A stretch of 64,000 nt of DNA from Terriglobus tenax (GCF_025685395.1 NZ_JAGSYA010000003.1:186001-250000), one strand, 5' to 3'; positions 18,894-28,387 are shown, counted from the first letter of the stretch. Notes: generated from the sequence alone by a model not told the origin. Translations and numbers: made by a program.

Positions 18894-20147
18894 TTAGACC
18901 GGAATCTCCACTTGCCTGCCGTCGTCGCGCGCCTTGTTGGCCTGAATGACCGCGAGCGCCGCCGCGCGGCCGATATGCACGTTCGATACCGGCTCGGCGT
19001 TGTTGCGCACGCAGTAGATAAAAGCGCGTGTCGCCGCCGTCGTCGGGTCTTCGGCGGTGGTGACGTCCACTGGCTTGCCGGCTCCTCGATAGGGCATCTC
19101 GTTGGAAGGCTTGTAGCTGGCGGTGGTGGTTACACCCTTGTCTTCATTCTTGCCGGTGGCAGCGGGCTTCACGATCTTCGCCGGCTCGTAGTAGAAGGTC
19201 GCGTCTTCCAGCGTCAGGTTCAAGGATCCCTTGGTGCCGTAGACCCACAGCTGATCGCCGCGCATGGCGTTGTTCAGCATGCTGGTGAAGATGAAGCGGC
19301 GGCCTCCCGGATAGCCCAGAACGACCTGCACATTGTCGTCTGTCTCGCGGCCATCGTGATAAGTGCAGATGGAGCCGGAAGCAATCGCTGTCGTCGGGTT
19401 CGCGTCCATGATCCAGTTGGCCAGGTCAATGTGGTGTGTTGCCAGTTCGGCGATCAGGCCAAGCGACCACGGGCGGTAGAGCCGCCAGTTGATCAGGTGC
19501 TCCAGCTTGCCGCCGGGGTCCTGCGCGGGGACGGGACGTCGCCAGTCATTGTTGCGATGCCAGTAGCCCTGGATGTGCGTGACCGTGCCAATCTCTCCCT
19601 TGGCAATGCGAGCCAGCGCCGCGCGAATCCACGGCGAGTAGCGATACTGGTGTCCAGCCTGGAAGATCTTCTTCGTTCGTCCAACCGAGGCGACCAGCTT
19701 GTCGGACTCCTCGGCATGATAGGTCATTGTCTTCTCGCCGTAGACATTGTGGCCGCTGTCCAGCGCAGCCAGCATGTGTTCGCCATGCAGGCCCAGCGGC
19801 GTCGCCACCACAATGGCGTCCAGGTCCTTGCGATCGCACAAGGCGCGGTAGTCCGTGTGGCGTGCCACTTTGTAGCCGCAGGTCTGGTCCAGTTGATCGA
19901 AGCGCGGCTCGTAGACATCGGCGGCTGCGACAATCTTCACCCCGGGCACGCGCAGAAAGCTGCGCACCAGCTCCTTGCCGCGGCTGCCCGGACCAATCAC
20001 TCCCAGCCGGATGGGCGAGCTGTCGCGCGTCATTGCGGTCTGGCGGTCAGCCTCCTCCACACGCGACTGCATGGCAAAGGCGGAGAGCGGGGAAGGCGTA
20101 AGGGCGGCGGCGGAGAGCGAGCAGATCAGTTCGCGACGAGTCAGCAA
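18894..20147 (-). CDS. Secreted-type Gfo/Idh/MocA family oxidoreductase
   Basis: It has a Rossmann domain (RLGVIGPGSRGKELVRSF) with the family lysine in NVYGEKTMTYH, followed by the C-terminal alpha/beta domain (ELATHHIDLANWIMDANPTT). Such proteins oxidise sugars or cyclitols with NAD(P), or act as glycosidases. The leader (LLTRRELICSLSAAALTPSP) carries TRRE followed by a hydrophobic stretch, so it may use the Tat route. I place the start at TTG 20147, because GAGGAA lies eight bases upstream; an in-frame GTG at 20165 would overlap that ribosome-binding site. It is the last gene of a leftward run after apbE, 33 bp away. The natural substrate is unknown. Confidence 0.85.
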   Translation of the reverse strand: MLTRRELICSLSAAALTPSPLSAFAMQSRVEEADRQTAMTRDSSPIRLGVIGPGSRGKELVRSFLRVPGVKIVAAADVYEPRFDQLDQTCGYKVARHTDYRALCDRKDLDAIVVATPLGLHGEHMLAALDSGHNVYGEKTMTYHAEESDKLVASVGRTKKIFQAGHQYRYSPWIRAALARIAKGEIGTVTHIQGYWHRNNDWRRPVPAQDPGGKLEHLINWRLYRPWSLGLIAELATHHIDLANWIMDANPTTAIASGSICTYHDGRETDDNVQVVLGYPGGRRFIFTSMLNNAMRGDQLWVYGTKGSLNLTLEDATFYYEPAKIVKPAATGKNEDKGVTTTASYKPSNEMPYRGAGKPVDVTTAEDPTTAATRAFIYCVRNNAEPVSNVHIGRAAALAVIQANKARDDGRQVEIPV

Positions 20148-20180
20148 GCGGTATTTTCCTCGCACGCAAGGTTAAACGAC

Positions 20181-21179
20181 TTACCGCACCTTCGGCCAGC
20201 GCAGAGCCTGCACGCTCCCCTTGCCATTCGCTGTGCGGTACACCAGCACGCTGATTTCAGGGTGGTTGCGCAAGCTCTCTTCCACCTGTGCGGCAGGCAG
20301 CACAAAGGCTACGGTGGAGACGGCATCGCCGTCTGTGGCGCTGGGCGAAAGCACCGAGCTTTGCAGGACGCCTTCGACTGGCCTTCCTGTGCGCGGATCG
20401 AAGATATGGCAATAGCGATGGCCGTTCTGCACAAAGAACTTCTCGGTACAAGCCCCTGTGGAGATGGACAGGTCACGCAGGCGCAGCGTCTGCGGATGTT
20501 CCTTGTCCGCGGGGTTGGGAATGGTCACCGGCCAACCTTCTTCGTCCGGTGGAGCACCCAGCGCGTAGATGGTGCTGCCTCCCGTTGAGAGCAGGGCAGA
20601 GGAGATACCTTCCGCCTTCAGGCGGGCCACAACGCTGTCGACGGCGAAGCCCTTGCCGATGCTGCCGGGGTCAAGCTCCAGTGCGCGATGGTCGCGGAAG
20701 CTGACGGTGCGTGTCGCGGCGTCAAGCTGCAGATTCTGCCAGCCCGTGTCCTTCTTCGCTTTGGCGAGATCAGCTTCCCCAGGTACGCGGCCCTGCGCCC
20801 GGAAGAAACCCCACACGCGCAGCAGCGGGCCAACGGTGATGTCGAAGGCTCCGTGAGAGACATGGCTCCAGTACACCGATCGCGCGAGGAACGCGAAGCT
20901 CTCCGGGTCCGTCGTTACTGGTCCGCTACGGGCTTCGCGCGTGATGCGGCTCAGCTCGCTCTGGGGCTTGTAGTTGCTCAGCAGGTCGTCCAGCCGGTCA
21001 ACCTCGTCCCACGCATCGCCAATCGCCGCGTTGGCTGTGGCTTCGTCCGCGGCATACAGGTCAAGCGTGAACTCCGTACCCATGGCGCGGTGTGTCGCGT
21101 GGAAGCGCTGCTGGGCGCTGAGTGGGCTGCAAAAGAAAACGGCGCCGCAGGCAACAAGCATGCAGCGCCGCAGGTTCAT
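20181..21179 (-). CDS. apbE: FAD:protein FMN transferase (ApbE family)
   Basis: The 332-residue protein has a signal peptide (about residues 1-22, ending SPLSAQ). ApbE hallmarks are present: HRAMGTEFTLDLY near the N-terminus, the DPGSIGKGFAVD loop, LLSTGGSTIYALG, and STGACTEKF...YCHIFDPRTGRPVEG, in which the Asp of FDPRTG and nearby residues bind Mg-FAD. ApbE covalently attaches FMN to Thr or Ser of flavoprotein targets such as NqrB/C, RnfD/G or fumarate-reductase-like proteins in the periplasm. No target gene is nearby. The ATG is 11 bases after the ald stop and its Shine-Dalgarno AAAGGA overlaps that stop, so it is co-transcribed with ald. Confidence 0.92.
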   Translation of the reverse strand: MNLRRCMLVACGAVFFCSPLSAQQRFHATHRAMGTEFTLDLYAADEATANAAIGDAWDEVDRLDDLLSNYKPQSELSRITREARSGPVTTDPESFAFLARSVYWSHVSHGAFDITVGPLLRVWGFFRAQGRVPGEADLAKAKKDTGWQNLQLDAATRTVSFRDHRALELDPGSIGKGFAVDSVVARLKAEGISSALLSTGGSTIYALGAPPDEEGWPVTIPNPADKEHPQTLRLRDLSISTGACTEKFFVQNGHRYCHIFDPRTGRPVEGVLQSSVLSPSATDGDAVSTVAFVLPAAQVEESLRNHPEISVLVYRTANGKGSVQALRWPKVR

Positions 21180-21190
21180 GGTGAAGTCCT

Positions 21191-22306
21191 TTACTGGATC
21201 AGGCGCGAGACCGGCGTGTACACGCGGTCCTGGTCCCTGGCGACAGCCTCATAGGTGCAGTGGCCCTTGTAGGTGTTCACGCCCTCGGCAATGCCCTTGT
21301 CCTGGCGGATCGCCGCTTCCGCGCCGTGCAGCGCCAGCTTCATCACGTAGGGGAAGGTCGCGTTGGTCAGCGCCAGCGTGCTGGTGTTGGGCACAGCGGC
21401 CGGCATGTTGGTCACGCAGTAGTGGACCACTCCATTGACCTCATACGAGGGGTCGGAGTGCGTGGTCGGGTGCGCAGTCTCAATGCAGCCACCCTGGTCG
21501 ATGGCCACATCCACAATCACCGCGCCCTTCTTCATGTTGGCCACCATCGCCTTGGTCACCAGCTTGGGAGCGGCAGCGCCTGGAATCAGTACGCCGCCGA
21601 TCAGAAGATCGGCTTCCGCCGCGGCCCTGGCGATGTTGTAGCTGTTGGAGGCAACCGTGGCGACGCGTCCGCCAAAGATGTCGTCCAGTTCGCGCAGCCG
21701 TTGCAACGACAGGTCCACAATGGTGACGTTGGCGCCCATGCCTACGGCAATCTTTGCCGCGTTGGTGCCCACAATGCCGCCGCCGATGATGGTGACGTTG
21801 CCCGGAGGCACGCCCGGCACACCGCCCAGCAGCAGGCCGCGTCCGCCATGCGCCTTGGTCAGGTACTCGGCGCCTACCTGTACGGAGAGACGTCCTGCAA
21901 CCTCGGACATCGGTGTCAAAAGCGGCAGGGTATTGAAGCGGTCGCGCACGGTCTCATAGGCAATGCCCGTAACCTGCTTGTCCAGTAGCTTCTGGGTCAG
22001 GTCTTTCAGCGGAGCCAGGTGCAGGTAAGTGAACAGGGTCAGACCTTCGCGGAAGTGACCGTATTCTTTCTCGACCGGCTCCTTCACCTTGACCACCATG
22101 TCAGCCAGCCGCCAGGTGTCATAGGCAGAGCCGACAATCTCCGCGCCGGCGTTCTGGTAGTCGTCATCGGGGAAGGCGGAGAGCTCGCCGGCGTTGTGTT
22201 CCACAAGCACCTTGTGTCCAGCTTCCGTAAGAGCACGCACGCCGGCAGGGGTAATACCGACGCGCGTTTCGTGGTCCTTAACTTCTTTAGGAACACCAAT
22301 GATCAT
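21191..22306 (-). CDS. ald: Alanine dehydrogenase
   Basis: The 371-residue enzyme interconverts L-alanine and pyruvate with NAD. The N-terminus MIIGVPKEVKDHETRVGITP contains the signature including the substrate-binding Arg, TYLHLAP holds the catalytic His near residue 95, and VTIIGGGIVGTNAAKIA is the nucleotide-binding Gly motif. Length is normal for the family. It begins a tight transcription unit with apbE, although no metabolic link between the two is obvious; the upstream membrane-protein gene ends 68 bp before its start. Confidence 0.95.
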   Translation of the reverse strand: MIIGVPKEVKDHETRVGITPAGVRALTEAGHKVLVEHNAGELSAFPDDDYQNAGAEIVGSAYDTWRLADMVVKVKEPVEKEYGHFREGLTLFTYLHLAPLKDLTQKLLDKQVTGIAYETVRDRFNTLPLLTPMSEVAGRLSVQVGAEYLTKAHGGRGLLLGGVPGVPPGNVTIIGGGIVGTNAAKIAVGMGANVTIVDLSLQRLRELDDIFGGRVATVASNSYNIARAAAEADLLIGGVLIPGAAAPKLVTKAMVANMKKGAVIVDVAIDQGGCIETAHPTTHSDPSYEVNGVVHYCVTNMPAAVPNTSTLALTNATFPYVMKLALHGAEAAIRQDKGIAEGVNTYKGHCTYEAVARDQDRVYTPVSRLIQ

Positions 22307-22374
22307 TGCAGCGTAAACCTCACTTTTCAGAGTGTATTCCTCTCAACCGGCTCCGGCATCCCCCGCCGGGCCGG

Positions 22375-23949
22375 TCAGTGAGCGCTGGTCTCCAGCTTCC
22401 ATACGGCAACGTCGTTCGGAATGTTCGTGACCATGTTCTCCGGCTTCAATTCCAGGGTGCCTGCAGGAACAATGCCGAGGCGTGCGTATACCGTCACGGA
22501 GGTGATCTGCCAGGCCTCCGGCCCGGTCTGGACGCAGTGGAACATCAAGGACGTGAGATAAAGTTTGTCGCAGAAGGCATCCGCGTGCAGCCGGTCCAGC
22601 GGTTGCGGCGGCCCCATAAAGCTGTCCACCTTGTTCTCGCGGTCAAAGGCGGCAATGCCGCGGCTGGCCAGGTCATGCTGGAACTTCAGGTCGCCCATCA
22701 GGCCATCCAGTGCGATGATCTGCGCCGTGGTGTAGTAGGCAGCGCGCCCAGGTTTGTCGAAAGCCAGAACCACCTGCATCCCCTTGCCGGGGATATTGGC
22801 CTGGTATTCCGCCCCGCGCTGCTCCGGCTTGTAGTGGCCGAAGCGGCGGTAGCTGGCCATATACCAGGAAGCAAGCAGGGCCAGCACCGTAACGGCCGAG
22901 AGTGCCGGAGCAAATCGTGCCAGCGATGTGGTCCTCAGCAGGCGGGCAACGCACCGGGCCAGCAGTACCGAAGCCAGCAGGCTCCAACTGGTGTAGTACC
23001 AGGTCCAGCGGGTCTCGGCCGACATTACCAGGGAGATATAGATTGCATGCGTCAAAACTCCGGCAGTGAAGGGAACCTCAATGCAGCGGAAGAAGTTGTC
23101 CCGCTGCCCCAGCGCTTCCAGCACGATGCAGGGAAGGATGATGAGCATCGCCAGCTGACCGACATGCGGAATATTCGTAAACAGGGCATGGTGCTCGGAG
23201 TGAGCCTTCAGCATGCCGCTGATCGGCTGGATGGTCCCAAACCAGACCACGTTGCTGGTGACATAGCCGCCCCACAGCACAATGCAGATAGGCAGCAGAA
23301 GGATCTGCAGCCGGCGTACGGCGGAGCGAGTCTCCGTGGGAGCCAGGAAGAAGACGGCCAGATAGACAAACGTGACAATGAAGATGTTGTCCAGCCGGCT
23401 CAGTACGGCCAGCGCTGCGCTCAGGGTGAACAGGATGCCCGATGTCCAATCCGGCAGGCTCGTCAGCCTGTAACCCGTCAGCATCAGGCACACCAGGCAA
23501 AGTCCGCTCAAGGCTCCTTCGGTGCCAAGCTGGGTGGTGAAGCAGAACGGCATGTAGAGCAGGAAGGCAGCCCACCACGCTTCCGGAGCAACCTTGCGAA
23601 GCAGCCTTGCCAGCACAAACAGGGCGCCTGCATTGACCACGGCGATCGCGAGCCCGATGCCATGAATGGCGCTGTCTTTCGTGGGAAACAGCTTGAAGAC
23701 CAGCGTGCAGACCAGCATCCACAGCGGATGGTAGCCATTGGTCGGCATCACGTTATTGAAGGTGCTTCCCATTCCACGGGCAATGTTCCATGCCACCTGG
23801 AAGTAGAAGTAGCTGTCGTCTGCGAAGAAATTATCCGGCCAGCGGATGAGCACGTAGGCAAATAAAGCAAAAGTCAGGAAAAAGCCCGCGATCAGCCATG
23901 GGGAAACAGAAGAGCGAGGCTGAACCTGGTGCGTGGATTCGTGCTGCAT
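22375..23949 (-). CDS. Polytopic membrane protein, GT-C glycosyltransferase-like
   Basis: The 524-residue protein has about ten transmembrane helices (the first at about residues 15-35) followed by a soluble C-terminal region of about 140 residues. Immediately after helix 1 the loop FFADDSYFYFQVAWNIARG carries the double-acidic motif typical of GT-C lipid-linked sugar transferases, and LSRLDN appears later. A mannosyl- or arabinosyl-transferase-like role in glycan or protein glycosylation is therefore inferred, without a known substrate. I use ATG 23949, which has GAGGG nine bases upstream; ATG 23958 is the in-frame alternative. It is divergent from another membrane protein at 24262. Confidence 0.7.
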   Translation of the reverse strand: MQHESTHQVQPRSSVSPWLIAGFFLTFALFAYVLIRWPDNFFADDSYFYFQVAWNIARGMGSTFNNVMPTNGYHPLWMLVCTLVFKLFPTKDSAIHGIGLAIAVVNAGALFVLARLLRKVAPEAWWAAFLLYMPFCFTTQLGTEGALSGLCLVCLMLTGYRLTSLPDWTSGILFTLSAALAVLSRLDNIFIVTFVYLAVFFLAPTETRSAVRRLQILLLPICIVLWGGYVTSNVVWFGTIQPISGMLKAHSEHHALFTNIPHVGQLAMLIILPCIVLEALGQRDNFFRCIEVPFTAGVLTHAIYISLVMSAETRWTWYYTSWSLLASVLLARCVARLLRTTSLARFAPALSAVTVLALLASWYMASYRRFGHYKPEQRGAEYQANIPGKGMQVVLAFDKPGRAAYYTTAQIIALDGLMGDLKFQHDLASRGIAAFDRENKVDSFMGPPQPLDRLHADAFCDKLYLTSLMFHCVQTGPEAWQITSVTVYARLGIVPAGTLELKPENMVTNIPNDVAVWKLETSAH

Positions 23950-24261
23950 GATCGTCATCCCTCATTTAGGCTTTACGCGGAGTCCCGGCGCATTGCTGTC
24001 GCGCACCGGAAATCATGGCTTCGCTTCTCAAGAATCAAGCTGCCTGCACAATTGAGAAGGGGCGTCCCGCGAAGGGTTGCTGTAGTCTCCTGGAAAAATG
24101 CAAATTCTTCAGAATGTTACAAAGGGCAAAGCAACTGCTACAGGAACTCAGTCTACGGTAGTCCCTGGGCCTGTCAGAAGGATGAAGGCTTTGACTTCAT
24201 CCCAGCTCGTTGTGATGATGGCGTAAGGTAACACGGCTTCCACGAGGAGACAAGGCAACAC
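23950..24261. other. Intergenic region between two divergent membrane-protein genes
   Basis: These 312 bp hold the divergent promoters and the ribosome-binding site GAGGAG (about 24245) of the rightward gene. I see no conserved RNA, strong inverted repeat or small ORF worth reporting. The right half is richer in A/T than the flanking genes. Confidence 0.5.
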
Positions 24262-25557
24262 ATGGCCCAGGCAAGACAGAGTACGGTCACGCGAAATTTA
24301 CTGATTGTCTACTGCCTCTCCACGGTATTGATCTCCCTGGCGGCCTGCTACGCCTTCCTCAGCCAGCACCGGGCATCGGTATACCTGTTGCCCAACCTTG
24401 TCGGCCCCACCGCGCAGTCGTTGACTGAGCGGCATAGCTTCACCGTCTGTCCTACGGACCCCGCCATCGATCCATACCTCTGCCTGTATGACGGACGTAT
24501 GCCCGCCGCCAGTGTTTTCATCGCCGTGTTGCGTGGCATCGTCGGAGATGATTCGCTGCGGGTCGGCCTGGTTAAGACCGTCCTGATGCTTACACTGGTC
24601 TGGCTGGCCGGATGGACCGTGTTCTCCTCCGTCAGCCCTCGCAAGGCAGCACTGGTGCTGGCGCTGCTGCTTGTGCCCTTCTTTGCAACGCCGCTTCTGG
24701 CGGACGTCGTGAACCTCCAGGTGGAGGAAGGCTATACCTACAGCGCCCTCATGCTTTGTGTGGCCCTGCTGCTGTTTCCAGCCTTCTGGATCAGCGAGAG
24801 CGGCCGCGCCAGGTGGCCGTGGCTCATCACCCTGGCGCTCTCGGTCGACCTGTTGTACCTGGCCAAAAGCTCGATGATTGCTGTAGTGGCGGTGCTCGTG
24901 TTCTGGGGACTGCTGCAGGTTAAGCCGGGCGCACAGCGGCTGGCTCTCTGCCTGCTGGTGCTGGCTGCTCCGGTTGGCTGGATGGTCCACGCGCACACAG
25001 TCAGCGGGCGCTACGCCATCGGTACCAGCCTGGACGGCATCAACTTCCACAAGGGGAACAATGCGAAGTTCCTGGAGCGGTTCCCTCCTCAGCCCGGAAG
25101 GAATCTCGATGAATTCGACCATGAACTGAACGTCGGTCACGTCTTTCACAACGAATGGGAGTACAGCGACTACCACCTGCAGGCCGGCAAGCAGTACATG
25201 CGCAAGCATCCATCCGAGACGGTGACAGGCTGGTGGCGCAAATTTTACGTCCTGTTCTTCAGCATGAAGAAGATCGGCTCGACTGAGAGCCAGGGAGCCA
25301 TGAGGCTGGCTGAGACCCTGGGCCTGGTGATCCTGCGGGTGTTCCTCTGGGTTTCCTTCCTGCTCTGTTGCCTGTGGATCGTCCGCCCGGCTCTGCCCGG
25401 TGACCGGCTTTCGGGGCTGCTGATGCTGGCGTTGTTCGGCGCGGCTGCGGCACCTTACCTTGCCGGTTTTGGTTACACCCGGCACATCAGCGTGCTTCTT
25501 CTGCCCGCCGCGCTGGTACTGTGCAGGTACGCCGCGCCCAAAGCCCGGTTTTTCTAG
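24262..25557 (+). CDS. Polytopic membrane protein of unknown function
   Basis: The 431-residue protein has about ten hydrophobic helices. Helix 1 spans about residues 12-32 (LLIVYCLSTVLISLAACYAF), and a short extracytoplasmic loop follows with paired Cys residues (FTVCPTDPAIDPYLCLYDGR) that could form a disulphide. A soluble loop at about residues 250-330 is rich in Tyr, His and Trp (HNEWEYSDYHLQAGKQYM) before the last four helices. The general layout resembles GT-C-type transferases or O-antigen-related membrane proteins, but the acidic motif after helix 1 is less clear than in the divergent neighbour. The two probably belong to one surface-glycan function, which is an inference from position only. 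Confidence 0.6.
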   Translation: MAQARQSTVTRNLLIVYCLSTVLISLAACYAFLSQHRASVYLLPNLVGPTAQSLTERHSFTVCPTDPAIDPYLCLYDGRMPAASVFIAVLRGIVGDDSLRVGLVKTVLMLTLVWLAGWTVFSSVSPRKAALVLALLLVPFFATPLLADVVNLQVEEGYTYSALMLCVALLLFPAFWISESGRARWPWLITLALSVDLLYLAKSSMIAVVAVLVFWGLLQVKPGAQRLALCLLVLAAPVGWMVHAHTVSGRYAIGTSLDGINFHKGNNAKFLERFPPQPGRNLDEFDHELNVGHVFHNEWEYSDYHLQAGKQYMRKHPSETVTGWWRKFYVLFFSMKKIGSTESQGAMRLAETLGLVILRVFLWVSFLLCCLWIVRPALPGDRLSGLLMLALFGAAAAPYLAGFGYTRHISVLLLPAALVLCRYAAPKARFF

Positions 25558-25631
25558 TGTTCCTCAGGCCCAAAGCAGATTTTGTGGTCTTACAATGGAA
25601 ATAACCTACGGATCAGGATCCCAGCTTCAAA

Positions 25632-26696
25632 ATGTCGTCAAACGGTTTCCAGCAGCGCACATCGCGGGGGCGTAGCCTACGCTCTCTGTTCAGCCTTTTC
25701 TCCAGCGATCTTGCCATCGATCTCGGCACTGCGAACACCCTGGTCTATGCCCATGGGAAGGGAATTGTCGTCAACGAGCCGTCGATCGTGGCCATCAACA
25801 AGTCGACCGGCGAGGTTGAGGCCGTCGGGAAAGAGGCCAAGGAGATGCTTGGCCGTACTCCGGGCAACATTGTTGCCATCAAGCCGATGAAGGACGGCGT
25901 CATCGCCGACTTCAAGGTCACGGAGAAGATGCTCAACTACTTCATTCAAAAGGCGCATAACCGCAAGCGCATGGTGCATCCGCGCATCATCATCGGTGTG
26001 CCGTCTGAGATTACACAGGTGGAAAAGCGCGCCGTTGAGGACTCCGCCTACCGCGCAAAGGCCTCCGAGGTGTACCTCGTTGAGCAGGCCATGGTGGCCG
26101 CCATCGGCGCAGGGCTGCCCATTACCGAGCCCGGCGGCAACATGGTTGTCGACATCGGCGGCGGCACTACGGACATCGCCGTCATCTCCCTGGCCGGCAT
26201 TGTGTATTCGCGCTCCGTCCGCATGGCTGGTAACCAGATGGACGAGGCAGTGATGAACTACCTCAAGCGCAAGTACAACCTCCTGATCGGCGAGCGTACC
26301 GCGGAGCAGATCAAGATGGAAGTCGGTTCCGCCTATCCTCTGGACAAGCCGCTGACGATGGAAATCAAGGGCCGCAACCTGATTGAAGGCGTGCCGAAGA
26401 CCATCACCATCGACGATTCGGAGATCCGCGAGGCTCTGGGCGAGTGCATTGCCACCATCATGAATGCCATCCGCGTCGCTCTCGAACGCACTCCGCCGGA
26501 GCTCTCGGCCGACATCAGCGACCGTGGCATTGTGCTCACCGGCGGCGGAGCCCTGATCAAGAACCTGGACAAGCGCATCCGGGAGGAAACGGGGCTGCCC
26601 GTCTCCATCGCCGACGATCCGCTCGCTTCCGTGGTTCTGGGCACCGGCAAAATGCTCTCGGACTTCAAGCTGCTGCGTAAGATTTCGATCGACTAA
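25632..26696 (+). CDS. mreB: Rod-shape actin homologue MreB
   Basis: The 354-residue protein carries the actin-fold motifs DLAIDLGTANTLVY (phosphate 1), VVDIGGGTTDIAVISL (phosphate 2) and GIVLTGGGALIKNLD (adenosine). It forms membrane-associated filaments that organise lateral wall synthesis. About 24 residues precede the usual start of MreB, including an Arg-rich then hydrophobic segment (GRSLRSLFSLFSS) that could be the amphipathic membrane anchor of Gram-negative MreB. It is the first gene of the complete elongasome operon mreB-mreC-mreD-mrdA-rodA. Confidence 0.97.
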   Translation: MSSNGFQQRTSRGRSLRSLFSLFSSDLAIDLGTANTLVYAHGKGIVVNEPSIVAINKSTGEVEAVGKEAKEMLGRTPGNIVAIKPMKDGVIADFKVTEKMLNYFIQKAHNRKRMVHPRIIIGVPSEITQVEKRAVEDSAYRAKASEVYLVEQAMVAAIGAGLPITEPGGNMVVDIGGGTTDIAVISLAGIVYSRSVRMAGNQMDEAVMNYLKRKYNLLIGERTAEQIKMEVGSAYPLDKPLTMEIKGRNLIEGVPKTITIDDSEIREALGECIATIMNAIRVALERTPPELSADISDRGIVLTGGGALIKNLDKRIREETGLPVSIADDPLASVVLGTGKMLSDFKLLRKISID

Positions 26697-26710
26697 CCAC
26701 GGTCCATGGG

Positions 26711-26737
26711 GCGGCCCTGAAGGGGCCGCGCTCTTTC
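26711..26737 (+). terminator. Weak intercistronic hairpin after mreB
   Basis: GCGGCCC (26711-26717) pairs with GGGCCGC (26723-26729), followed by GCTCTTTC. The T-tract is poor, so it is more likely an attenuator or mRNA-processing boundary that lets mreB be made in excess of the rest of the operon. Confidence 0.45.
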
Positions 26738-26756
26738 GCCTTAGGCTCTCAAGATC

Positions 26757-27857
26757 ATGGAAGGGTTTTTCGCCAGGTACAAGAACGCGCTCGTACTGAT
26801 TGCGGTGCTGGTGGCCTTCACCATTGGCCTGGCCGTGCAGGTGCGGAGGCCCGACTATGGCTCGCGCGAGGACGGCAGGAACGTCCGTGTCTTCCGCTAC
26901 TGGGCCGTGGCGCTGGTTTCGCCGTTCGAACGCCTGTTCCGCGGAACCGGGCAGGGCATCCGTGGCATCTGGCATAACTACATTGACCTTCGCGGCATCC
27001 GCAGGCAGAACGAGCAGTTGAAGCAGGACCTGGACCGCATGCGTCTCTACCAGGCCGCGCTGGCGGAAGACGCTCGCCAGGGCCAGCGTCTACAGACCCT
27101 GCTCGATTTCAAGCAGAAGTACATTGCGAAGACAGTCGCCGCGCAGGTCATCGGCACCAGCGGAAGCGAGCAATCCCGCGTGATCTATATCGACAAGGGC
27201 GTGGCCGACGGCTTGAAGCCGGACATGGCGGTCATTACGCCGGACGGCATCGTGGGCAAGCTGCGCGACGTATTTCAGCACTCGGCTCAGGTGCTGGTTA
27301 TCAATGACACCACCTCCGGCGCGGGTGTCGTGCTGGAGACGACGCGTATCCGCGGCGTCCTGCGCGGCACCGGCGACGGCCGCCTGCGCATCCTTGACGT
27401 TCTGCCCGACAGCCGCATCAAGCCCGGTGAAAAGGTGCTGACCAGCGGAGGAGACCAGGTCTTTCCGCGCGGCCTGAACGCCGGTGTGGTGGAGAGCATC
27501 GGTCAGGACCGCAACTATGCCCGGGTGATCGTCAAGCCGACCGCGAATCTGGCCCGTCTGGAAGAGGTGCTGGTGGTCGTCGAGAAGGGAGCAGCCGCCT
27601 CCGACCAGGTGGCCTCTGCCGAAGGAGAGCCGGAGACCGGCGCACGCGGCGAACATCTGCCGCAGCTCAGGCAGGACTCCCCGGATGAGGAAGCGAAGGA
27701 GGCCAAAGAGGCCCCGCTGCCGCGTCCGACCCCTGTCACCCGCCCGGACAAGTACAGCCCCGGCACAACGCCTTCGGCAGCCTCTCTGACCCCAGGTGCA
27801 CGGCAGGGAGAGGCCGATACGGCTCCTCAATCCAACCAGGGAGGGAACGACCGCTAA
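26757..27857 (+). CDS. mreC: Rod-shape-determining protein MreC
   Basis: The 366-residue bitopic membrane protein has a transmembrane helix at about residues 10-28 (ALVLIAVLVAFTIGLAV). A coiled-coil stretch lies at about 75-110 (RQNEQLKQDLDRMRLYQAAL), and the two beta-barrel domains include DGIVGKLRDVFQHSAQVLVI. MreC scaffolds PBP2-RodA in the periplasm. The last about 80 residues (after VVVEKG) are a Pro/Glu/Ala-rich disordered tail with acidic clusters that is absent from E. coli MreC. The stop codon overlaps the mreD start by one base (TAATG). Confidence 0.95.
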   Translation: MEGFFARYKNALVLIAVLVAFTIGLAVQVRRPDYGSREDGRNVRVFRYWAVALVSPFERLFRGTGQGIRGIWHNYIDLRGIRRQNEQLKQDLDRMRLYQAALAEDARQGQRLQTLLDFKQKYIAKTVAAQVIGTSGSEQSRVIYIDKGVADGLKPDMAVITPDGIVGKLRDVFQHSAQVLVINDTTSGAGVVLETTRIRGVLRGTGDGRLRILDVLPDSRIKPGEKVLTSGGDQVFPRGLNAGVVESIGQDRNYARVIVKPTANLARLEEVLVVVEKGAAASDQVASAEGEPETGARGEHLPQLRQDSPDEEAKEAKEAPLPRPTPVTRPDKYSPGTTPSAASLTPGARQGEADTAPQSNQGGNDR

Positions 27858-28387
27858 TGGCAGGCCTTGGACGCATGTACAGTTCCCGCCGGGAGATGGA
27901 TGAGCACGTCTTTCATCCGGCAATCAGTCTTATCGTGCCGCTGGTGGCCATCTTCGCCGGTGCCTACCTGCCGCGGCTGGCTCCGTGGCTCATCATTCTT
28001 GACTTGCCACTGATCGTCGTCATTTTCTTCGCGGTGGCGCGGCGCAGCCCCATCTCCGGCGTTCTGACCGGCGGTGTCATCGGCATGCTGCAGGACCTCC
28101 TGCTGAACCAGCCCATCGGCATCAACGGCATGGTGAAAGCTATCGTTGGCTACATTGCAGCGTCCATCAGCCTGCGGGTTGATGTGGATGCGCTGGCCAC
28201 GCGGGTCGTCATGAATTTCGGCTTCTGCCTGCTGCAGAGCGTGCTGATGCTGGGCATCTATCACTGGCTGCTGCAGGATGTGAATGTGCAGGTGCGCTGG
28301 CTGCATGAGCTGCTGCGCGCGGGTGTGAATACGGTCATCGCCATTCCTCTGTTTTTCCTGCTGGATTCCACCAAGCAGCAGGCCTGA
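27857..28387 (+). CDS. mreD: Rod-shape-determining protein MreD
   Basis: The 176-residue protein has about five transmembrane helices of the MreD/RodD family, with conserved segments RSPISGVLTGGVIGMLQDL and NQPIGINGMVKAIVGYIA. It helps MreC control PBP2-RodA. The first 25 residues, including GRMYSSRREMDEHVFHP, form a cytoplasmic extension. Its ATG overlaps the last base of mreC, which fixes the start. Confidence 0.92.
   Translation: MAGLGRMYSSRREMDEHVFHPAISLIVPLVAIFAGAYLPRLAPWLIILDLPLIVVIFFAVARRSPISGVLTGGVIGMLQDLLLNQPIGINGMVKAIVGYIAASISLRVDVDALATRVVMNFGFCLLQSVLMLGIYHWLLQDVNVQVRWLHELLRAGVNTVIAIPLFFLLDSTKQQA

Noticed and set aside
18912-20588. 558-codon plus-strand frame opposite the Gfo/Idh and apbE genes
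   Set aside because: Spans two confirmed minus-strand genes and shows only shadow composition.
22306-23865. 519-codon plus-strand frame opposite the GT-C-like gene
   Set aside because: Its translation is rich in Gln/Gly/His with no hydrophobic segments or motifs, the expected antisense of a membrane protein.
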